This document shows, piece after piece, positions 51,697 through 57,581 of a DNA stretch of 57,581 nt. How positions within the stretch are numbered: position 1 is the stretch's first letter; the number at the start of each line of letters is the position of its first letter. The notes below the pieces were generated by a model that made no database searches, was not told the origin of the DNA, and was given only the letters and a program-made list of their open reading frames with translations. This DNA is from Roseibium sp. (GTDB lineage Bacteria; Pseudomonadota; Alphaproteobacteria; Rhizobiales; Stappiaceae), in NCBI GenBank assembly GCA_017643925.1, contig JAEPML010000027.1, positions 1 to 57,581 of the forward strand, read 5' to 3'. A program made the translations under genes and the position numbers.

Positions 51697-53373
51697 TCAG
51701 GTGACGTGGTTCGAACGGTTGTAGACGTTGAACTTGCCGGTCGGGGCAAAGAGGCCCTTGATCCGTGCTTTTTCCTCAAGCGTCTTGGCGTCGTAGACCA
51801 CGATCTCACCGTTCGGCTCTTTGGAAGTTGCGCGGTTCCACTTGGAGACCCAGACTTCCGAACCGTCCTGGTTGAATTCGAAGTGAACGGCGACGTTCCC
51901 TTCTTCATCCGTGACCTGGATGGTCTTCACGATCTCACCAGTTTCCTTGGAGATGACCTGGACCGACTGCTGCACTTCAGGTTCTGGGTGCTTGGTCTGG
52001 TCTGCCCAGATGTAATCCGAGTCCGGGTGTGTTCTGATGAACAGGCCCGCGCCATCGGTTTCAACTTCGTAGCAGACTTTCCAGGCGTCATCCGGACGGT
52101 TCTTCGGATCGTTGCCCCAGACCGTGACAGTTCCCTCACCGAGGTGAGTCGTGCCAGCGACCGGACCACAATTCGGGTCGTTCCAGTTTGCACCGGGGCC
52201 GGGGTGCGGCAACGGAGCTGTGTCGATCATGGCTTCCAGTTTGTGGGTTTCCGTGTCCACAACCACCATCTTGTTCGACGCGTTTGCCGCGATCTGGAAA
52301 TACCGGCCTGTCGGGTCGAAGAACCCGTCATGCAGGAACTTGGCGGAGTTGATCTTGTCGATCCGAAGGTTGTCCAGATCGGTGTAGTCAACCTGCCAGA
52401 GCTGGCCGAGTTCCTTGACCGCCACGATCCAGGTCGGCTCGTTCGGTGTGGTGTAGATGGCAGCAACGCGGCTTTCTTCCACGTATTCGCCGTCAACATT
52501 GGTGCCGCGAGTCGAGACGACTTTCTTCGGCTCCATGGTTTCTGCGTCGACAATTGCGAAATGCGGAGGCCAGTAGCCGCCACCGATAACGTATTTGCCA
52601 TCGCCGGAAACGGCCACATCGCGGGCGTCATAGGCGATCTTCACTTCCGCGACCAGCATGTTCTCGGGCTTCTGCCAGAGATCGATCTTGGTCATCTTGC
52701 CATCGCGGCCCATCGTGTACCAGAAACGGCCGGGATGCTCAGGTTCGGTGACCTTGTGGTGTTCGGAAGCCTTCAGAACGTGCACGGCGTAACCGGTCGG
52801 AATGTGCGCCAGCACTTCCTTCGTATCGCCATCGATAACGGCGACCTTCCCTACGTCACGCTCGATGACGACGAAGAAGTTCTCCCAGTTCCGGCCATGC
52901 AGCGGCTCTGTCGGGTAGTCCTTGGGCTCGACATAGACCTTGCGGGTCGCTTCCATCTGCGCCAGGGACATTTCAGGCGGCTTCGGCGGCTCCATCATGA
53001 TGTAGGTCGCCATGTCCTTGATTTCCTGCTCGGTCATGATGTCCGAGAAGTTGTTCATGCCGCCTTCGGTGCCCCAGGCAATGATCTTTTCAAGGCGTTC
53101 CTGGCCAAGTTTCAAAGTGCCGCCTTCGGTGACTTTTCCGTCGGCAGACGTCTTCTTCCAGTGAGGCTCTAGGTTTTTACCTGTCGCACCCTTACGCAGT
53201 ACGCCGTGACAACCTGCGCATCTTTCAAAATACAGCTGCTTGGATGATTCGAAGGCTTCCTCGCTCAAGGTAGGACCTTCGGCAAGGGCAGGAGCTGTCA
53301 CGCTGCTCAGCAGCAGCGCAAGGCTGGCCGCTAATGCGTGCCCTGACCCTTTTTTCTTTCTTGGATGTGACAT
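51697..53373 (-). CDS. nirS: Cytochrome cd1 nitrite reductase NirS
   Basis: 558 residues. Reduces nitrite to NO in the periplasm. Signal peptide (HALAASLALLLSSVTAPALA) and cytochrome c domain with CAGCHGVLRKGATGKNLEP, then the eight-bladed haem d1 propeller with family blocks PTGYAVHVLKASEHH, YWPPHFAIVDAETM and GEGTVTVWGNDP. ATG 53373 has GGAG eight bases upstream; a frame reaching 53496 runs through the promoter. It is transcribed from the FNR/NNR-type box at 53435-53448 and ends at a strong terminator. Confidence 0.97.
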   Translation of the reverse strand: MSHPRKKKGSGHALAASLALLLSSVTAPALAEGPTLSEEAFESSKQLYFERCAGCHGVLRKGATGKNLEPHWKKTSADGKVTEGGTLKLGQERLEKIIAWGTEGGMNNFSDIMTEQEIKDMATYIMMEPPKPPEMSLAQMEATRKVYVEPKDYPTEPLHGRNWENFFVVIERDVGKVAVIDGDTKEVLAHIPTGYAVHVLKASEHHKVTEPEHPGRFWYTMGRDGKMTKIDLWQKPENMLVAEVKIAYDARDVAVSGDGKYVIGGGYWPPHFAIVDAETMEPKKVVSTRGTNVDGEYVEESRVAAIYTTPNEPTWIVAVKELGQLWQVDYTDLDNLRIDKINSAKFLHDGFFDPTGRYFQIAANASNKMVVVDTETHKLEAMIDTAPLPHPGPGANWNDPNCGPVAGTTHLGEGTVTVWGNDPKNRPDDAWKVCYEVETDGAGLFIRTHPDSDYIWADQTKHPEPEVQQSVQVISKETGEIVKTIQVTDEEGNVAVHFEFNQDGSEVWVSKWNRATSKEPNGEIVVYDAKTLEEKARIKGLFAPTGKFNVYNRSNHVT

Positions 53374-53434
53374 TCTCAAACTCCAAATGCTGGTGAGGCA
53401 CTCGCGAACCTTCAACATTCGGGGAGCTGCTTCC

Positions 53435-53448
53435 TTGACTTTCGTTAA
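53435..53448 (-). promoter_or_regulatory. FNR/NNR-type box for nirS
   Basis: On the plus strand TTGAC-TTTC-GTTAA; on the minus strand TTAAC-GAAA-GTCAA. The centre at 53441.5 predicts a minus-strand transcript start near 53400, 27 bases before the nirS ATG. Confidence 0.75.
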
Positions 53449-53672
53449 GCAGAGCGATTGGAGCGCATGGTCAGTCCAAGTAAAAATAATATTCATCTAA
53501 GATGAATGAATTTATGTTGCTGCGAAATATAGATTTTGAGCATTTAATATGGTTTTTATATTCAGGTTTTCTGCGGGAATTTTGTCACGCCGGGAGCAAA
53601 GAGGGCTTCTCATGAAGGAGGGCGTCACTCCCTCCGTAGTTCTACTACCCATATTGTAATGAATCACATTGC

Positions 53673-53686
53673 TTGACTTTGGTTAA
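53673..53686 (+). promoter_or_regulatory. FNR/NNR-type box for norC
   Basis: TTGAC-TTTG-GTTAA, identical to the nirS box except for one spacer base. The centre at 53679.5 predicts a transcript start near 53721, 28 bases before the norC ATG. Confidence 0.75.
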
Positions 53687-53748
53687 GGAAACGAACGCGC
53701 GCCCTGTCACCCTTTCGCCATAATCAACACGGCGGAAAGGAGCGCGTA

Positions 53749-54201
53749 ATGCGCGAAGTCATGACAAAAAGCATGGCCCGAAATATCTTTTATGGCGGGT
53801 CACTGTTCTTCATCATCATCTTCCTTGGCCTGTCGGTTCACAGCCACTTCTACATTACGGGGACGTCCAGCAATCACGCTGAGCTGACCGAGAGCGTGGC
53901 GGCCGGCAAGCGGGTCTGGGAAGACAAAGCCTGCATCAACTGTCACACGATTCTCGGGGAAGGTGCCTACTTCGCACCGGAGGTCGCCAACGTGATGACG
54001 CGCTGGGGCGTTCTGGACGACCCGGACGCTGCTTTCGAAACGCTGAAAGGCTGGATGGAAGCCATGCCGACCGGCATCGAGGGCCGCCGGCAGATGCCCC
54101 AGTTCAACCTCACAGACGAGGAAATTCGCGACCTCGCAAACTTCCTGATCTGGACCGACAAGATCGACGCCCAAGACTGGCCGCCGAATGACGCCGGCTG
54201 A
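53749..54201 (+). CDS. norC: NorC, cytochrome c subunit of NO reductase
   Basis: 150 residues. One N-terminal membrane anchor (IFYGGSLFFIIIFLGLSVHSH) and a periplasmic cytochrome c domain with CINCHTILGEGAYFAPEV (haem motif CINCH) and Met ligand region near RQMPQF. It feeds electrons to NorB. AAGGAG lies upstream of ATG 53749. Confidence 0.96.
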   Translation: MREVMTKSMARNIFYGGSLFFIIIFLGLSVHSHFYITGTSSNHAELTESVAAGKRVWEDKACINCHTILGEGAYFAPEVANVMTRWGVLDDPDAAFETLKGWMEAMPTGIEGRRQMPQFNLTDEEIRDLANFLIWTDKIDAQDWPPNDAG

Positions 54202-54225
54202 TCGGAAAGCGAAAGGGAACTCAAG

Positions 54226-55593
54226 ATGAAATATCAATCACAGAAAGTCGCCCTGGCGTATTTCGCCGTCGCCATGGCCCTTTTTGCCATCCAGGTTCTG
54301 GGCGGATTGTTGGCAGGTTGGGTGTATGTGTCACCGAACTTCCTGTCCGAACTGCTGCCCTTCAACATCATCAGAATGTTGCACACCAACTCTCTGATTG
54401 TCTGGCTCCTGCTTGGCTTCTTCGGCGCTGCCTATTTCCTCATTCCTGAGGAAACGGAGCGGGAAATCCATTCAACCAAACTGGCGTACCTGCAGCTTCT
54501 GATCCTGGTGGTCGGCACGCTCGGGGCCGTTGTCACCTACGTGTTCGATCTGTTCGAAGGCAACTTCCTGCTTGGCAAGGAAGGCCGTGAATTCATCGAA
54601 CAGCCCAAGTGGGTAAAAGTCGGCATCGTCGTTGCTGCGCTCATCTTCCTCTACAACGTCTCCATGACGGTTCTGAAGGGTAAGAAAACCGCGATCTCCA
54701 ACATCCTTCTGTTGGGTCTGTGGGGTCTGGCGCTGCTGTTCCTGTTCAGCTTCTACAATCCGCACAACCTGTCGCTCGACAAGCAATACTGGTGGTACAT
54801 CGTCCACCTGTGGGTTGAAGGCGTCTGGGAACTGATCATGGCCTCTATCCTGGCTTACCTGATGCTGAAACTGACCGGTGTCGACCGTGAGGTTGTCGAG
54901 AAATGGCTCTACGTCATCGTCGCCGCAGCCCTGTTCTCCGGCATCCTGGGAACCGGTCAACACTATTACTGGATCGGCACCCCCAGCTACTGGCAATGGA
55001 TCGGCTCGATCTTCTCCTCGCTTGAAGTCATTCCGTTCTTTGCGATGATGGCCTTTGCCTTCGTCATGGTCTGGAAAGGCCGCCGGGATCATCCGAACAA
55101 GGCTGCCCTGCTGTGGTCACTCGGTTGTGCAACGCTTGCCTTCTTCGGCGCCGGGGTATGGGGCTTCCTGCACACGCTGCATGGTGTGAACTACTACACC
55201 CACGGCACGCAGATCACCGCAGCTCACGGTCACCTGGCCTTCTTTGGAGCCTATGTGTCGCTGAACCTGGCGATCATCAGCTACGCGATGCCGATCCTGC
55301 GCAACCGGGATCCGTACAACCAGGTGCTGAACATGGCCTCCTTCTGGCTGATGTCCAGCGGCATGGCGTTCATGACCTTCGTCCTGACCTTTGCCGGTAC
55401 GATCCAGACGCACCTTCAGCGGGTCAACGGGGACTACTTCATGGATGTCCAGGATCAGCTGGAACTGTTCTACTGGATGCGCTTCGGTTCTGGTGTCGCT
55501 GTCGTCATCGGAGCACTGCTCTTCATCTACGCAGTTGCTGTTCCGCGGCGCGAAATCATTGAAGCTGGCGATGCCAGTGTTCCAGCGGAGTAA
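54226..55593 (+). CDS. norB: NorB, catalytic subunit of NO reductase
   Basis: 455 residues with twelve membrane helices. Haem b/b3 and non-haem iron ligands are in HLWVEGVWELIMASI (His and Glu), GTGQHYYWIGTP, HTLHGVNYYTHG and QITAAHGHLAFFGAY; the active-site Glu is in LEVIPFFAMM. Reduces 2 NO to N2O. It is followed by norQ after five bases. Confidence 0.97.
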   Translation: MKYQSQKVALAYFAVAMALFAIQVLGGLLAGWVYVSPNFLSELLPFNIIRMLHTNSLIVWLLLGFFGAAYFLIPEETEREIHSTKLAYLQLLILVVGTLGAVVTYVFDLFEGNFLLGKEGREFIEQPKWVKVGIVVAALIFLYNVSMTVLKGKKTAISNILLLGLWGLALLFLFSFYNPHNLSLDKQYWWYIVHLWVEGVWELIMASILAYLMLKLTGVDREVVEKWLYVIVAAALFSGILGTGQHYYWIGTPSYWQWIGSIFSSLEVIPFFAMMAFAFVMVWKGRRDHPNKAALLWSLGCATLAFFGAGVWGFLHTLHGVNYYTHGTQITAAHGHLAFFGAYVSLNLAIISYAMPILRNRDPYNQVLNMASFWLMSSGMAFMTFVLTFAGTIQTHLQRVNGDYFMDVQDQLELFYWMRFGSGVAVVIGALLFIYAVAVPRREIIEAGDASVPAE

Positions 55594-55598
55594 TCCTC

Positions 55599-56408
55599 AT
55601 GGAAGGAAGCATCTCAATTGCAAAAGGGGCGGCAGCCGCCCCTTTTTACCTCCCGCAGGGAGACGAGTGCGATGTGTTCGAAACTGCGCACAAGAATGGT
55701 CTGCCGGTCCTTTTGAAGGGACCGACCGGCTGCGGCAAGACCAGGTTCGTTGCTCATATGGCGGCAAAACTTGGCCGGAAGCTTTACACGGTTGCCTGTC
55801 ACGATGACCTGGCTGCCGCCGACCTGATCGGCCGCTATCTTCTCAAAGGCGGCGAGACGGTCTGGGTCGATGGACCTTTGACCAGGGCCGTGCGCGAAGG
55901 CGCAATCTGTTATCTCGATGAGGTTGTCGAGGCCCGCAAGGACGTGACGGTTGTGCTGCACCCGCTCACGGATGACCGCAGAACCTTGCCGATTGACCGG
56001 ACCAGCGAGGAACTTGTCGCTGCTCCCGGGTTCATGCTGGTTGCCTCCTACAATCCCGGCTACCAGAACATATTGAAAACCCTGAAACCCTCGACCCGTC
56101 AGCGCTTTCTGTCGCTCGAGTTCGATTTCCCGGCAGCAGATCTCGAGATTGAGGTCGTTGCTGAGGAAAGCGGACTGGACCATGAGCGCGTGAAGTCTCT
56201 TGTCCGGCTTGCCAACAAGCTGCGCGGGCTGAAGGGGCAAGACCTTGAAGAGGGTGTTTCCACGCGGCTGGTTGTCTATGCCGCCACATTGATTGCCCAG
56301 GGCATGCCGGTAGAGCGTGCCGTGAAGGCAGCAATGATCGAACCGCTCACGGACGATGAAGACGTGAAACGCGGGCTCCTTGATCTTGTCACGGCCGTGT
56401 TTGGGTGA
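55599..56408 (+). CDS. norQ: NorQ, MoxR-type AAA+ ATPase
   Basis: 269 residues. Walker A GPTGCGKTR, Walker B YLDEVVEARKD and sensor VASYNPGYQN; NorQ with NorD inserts the non-haem iron into NorB. The first ~20 residues (ISIAKGAAAAPF) form a small extension that is coded by the hairpin at 55622-55647. GGAG is inside the norB end, eight bases before ATG 55599. Confidence 0.94.
   Translation: MEGSISIAKGAAAAPFYLPQGDECDVFETAHKNGLPVLLKGPTGCGKTRFVAHMAAKLGRKLYTVACHDDLAAADLIGRYLLKGGETVWVDGPLTRAVREGAICYLDEVVEARKDVTVVLHPLTDDRRTLPIDRTSEELVAAPGFMLVASYNPGYQNILKTLKPSTRQRFLSLEFDFPAADLEIEVVAEESGLDHERVKSLVRLANKLRGLKGQDLEEGVSTRLVVYAATLIAQGMPVERAVKAAMIEPLTDDEDVKRGLLDLVTAVFG
55622..55647 (+). terminator. Terminator-like hairpin within the first codons of norQ
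   Basis: AAAAGGGGCGG (55622-55632) pairs with CCGCCCCTTTT (55636-55646) around CAG: a perfect 11-bp stem with a T-run of five (55643-55647). It looks like a Rho-independent terminator but is inside the coding sequence. Ribosomes translating norQ could melt it, so it may act as a translation-dependent attenuator. Confidence 0.6.
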
Positions 56409-56419
56409 GGCCAGACCGA

Positions 56420-57581
56420 TGGGCAAGATCGAATTCGAGCCATGGGAACCCGAGGAAACCGTCGGGAAAATGTGGCACGCGTTTGCAAGTCGCCTGGATG
56501 CACCCGAGGTGCATCATGGAGCCGCGGTCGGCCTCTCTGAGGTCGGCGGGCGGCTTGCAGTCTTTTTCCGGGGACTGGGGGGCGCTCACTCCGTTGAGCT
56601 TCGCCCGGTTTCCGAAGAAGTATCCAACCACCGCCTCGGTTTTCTGAGGCGGCTTGGAACCGAAGCGGAAATCATTCCGCGGGCCAGTTTCGACGGCGAA
56701 GTCCTGCGGCTTCCGGCCAAACTGGCTGTGTTCCCATCAAGAGAGGCCAATGCGGCCCTCTATATATGGCTGACCGCGATGGCCGCTCATGCGCCGCGCT
56801 ATGCCAAGGAAACCGATCCGCTCAAGGCCGATCTCAAGGCACTTCAGGCGGTCGACCAGATCATCACCGAAACCCTCACCGAAGCGCCGGGTCTGAGAGA
56901 TCTTCATACCGCGCTCAGCTCCGGCATACTCGCGCAGCGTCCGAAAGCCTCGCTGCCTGGTTGGGAAGGCCGGATCGAAAAACTCATCCGGCACAAGCTC
57001 GGAGAGCCCGGTGATCTGCCGAGGGACGTCGAGGAACTCAAGGACCGGTGTTTCTCCGGAAGCTTTGAAGACCTGGAAGCTCCGCGTGGCTATCGTCCTT
57101 TCCGGCCTGTCGCCATATGGCCACAGCTGCGGGACGTTGTCTTCTCGACCGGGGATGCTGTTGAAACGCGGGATACGGAAGGGACACCCGAGGAAAGCAC
57201 AGGCAAAACCGTACGTGCCCGCCGGCGCAAGTCGGAACAGGCGGAGCGTAACGACAGCCTGATCCTGCACAAGTTCGAAGCCATCTTGAGTTGGGCCGAG
57301 TTCCTCAACCTGAACCGCCGTGTCGACGACGACGAAAATGATGATGCCAAGAAGGCTGCGGAAGACCAGGACGAAATCGGTCTGGGCCAGATTTCCAAGG
57401 CTCCGGCAACCCGCCTGAAGCTGCATCTGGACCTGGCCCCGGAAGATGTCGACCGAGAGCGCCTCTCCGGCAAAGTGCTTTATCCGGAATGGGACACAAG
57501 AAGCGGCAAGTATCTTGCGGACCACGTCTGTGTCCTGACCAGTGTTGCGGATGCCGATCCGGAAGCGCTGAGCCTCGCGCA
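56420..57581 (+). CDS. norD: NorD, NO reductase activation protein (3' end outside the window)
   Basis: 387 residues are visible. It starts MGKIEFEPWEPEETVGKMWH; the frame is open to the window end. The N-terminal helical region fits NorD (AWAEFLNLN-type segment SWAEFLNLNRRVDDDEND). The C-terminal von Willebrand A-type metal domain of NorD is expected beyond the window. NorD works with NorQ in NO reductase maturation. GAGG lies nine bases before ATG 56420. Confidence 0.9.

Larger units (their letters stand above)
53374..53748. promoter_or_regulatory. Divergent nirS-norC promoter region
   Basis: A 375-base gap. It contains two FNR/NNR-type boxes (separate entries), an A+T-rich middle (53500-53580), and a GGAGGG/CCCTCC inverted repeat at 53617-53635 with a seven-base loop. 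No gene was seen. The two boxes are near the nirS and norC ends respectively, so each gene has its own. Confidence 0.7.

Noticed and set aside
51706..53172. 488-codon plus-strand frame over nirS
   Set aside because: Antisense to nirS, no family features and no ribosome site.
1..57581. CRISPR arrays, insertion sequences and rRNA genes
   Set aside because: No regularly spaced repeats, transposase frames with terminal inverted repeats, or rRNA sequence were seen.

Overview
The window is G+C-rich, densely packed alphaproteobacterial DNA. The gene set (nirS-type denitrification, nosRZDFYLX, norCBQD, an O2-independent ubiquinone module, a Wzx/Wzy-type exopolysaccharide locus) and the protein flavour suggest a marine Rhizobiales/Stappiaceae-like or Rhodobacterales-like bacterium. 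The genus cannot be fixed from the sequence alone.

Region 1 (1-8474) is the right end of a prophage. It holds two large virion/ejection-type proteins (the first cut by the window edge), a tail fibre with a T7-like N-terminal domain and a sialidase-like propeller, an A+T-rich HEPN-like gene on the opposite strand, and a lysis cassette: GH108 endolysin, overlapping spanin-like pair and a membrane/coiled-coil protein. It ends at a 3' tRNA-Lys(CTT) fragment that looks like an attachment site. No integrase is in the window.

Region 2 (8475-14014) is a scarred patch. A 5'-truncated GMC oxidoreductase abuts a TlpA-like thioredoxin that has lost its membrane anchor. It is followed by class 1 fructose-bisphosphatase, a GNAT-like protein, and a three-gene operon (XRE regulator, small acidic protein, PAS-like protein) downstream of a sugar-phosphate transferase gene.

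Region 3 (13331-25567) is an exopolysaccharide locus: initiating phosphotransferase, three glycosyltransferases, an epimerase-like SDR, Wzy-like polymerase, Wzx-like flippase, Wzz-like co-polymerase, UDP-xylose synthase, a GH10 xylanase and a CelD-like acyltransferase. UDP-xylose synthase next to a xylanase suggests a xylose-containing polymer.

Region 4 (25716-30796) holds ubiD-ubiX diverging from ubiT-ubiU-ubiV plus a small helical gene, with one FNR/NNR-type box between the two arms.

Region 5 (30829-57581) is a nearly complete denitrification island: nnrS, nosRZDFYLX, then on the minus strand the haem d1 genes (nirE C F DL G H J N), a CbiX-like chelatase and a small membrane protein, a cupredoxin, a NirT fused to an ethylbenzene-dehydrogenase-like haem domain, and nirS. 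Divergent from nirS are norC, norB, norQ and norD (cut by the window end). Six FNR/NNR-type palindromes sit at promoter positions. Strong hairpins lie after nirS, after nirT and inside the start of norQ, which suggests that the catalytic subunits are made in excess over the accessory proteins. In the pathway, NirS reduces nitrite to NO, NorBC reduces NO to N2O and NosZ reduces N2O to N2. The ubi module would supply quinone without oxygen for the NosR, NirT and NorC electron routes.
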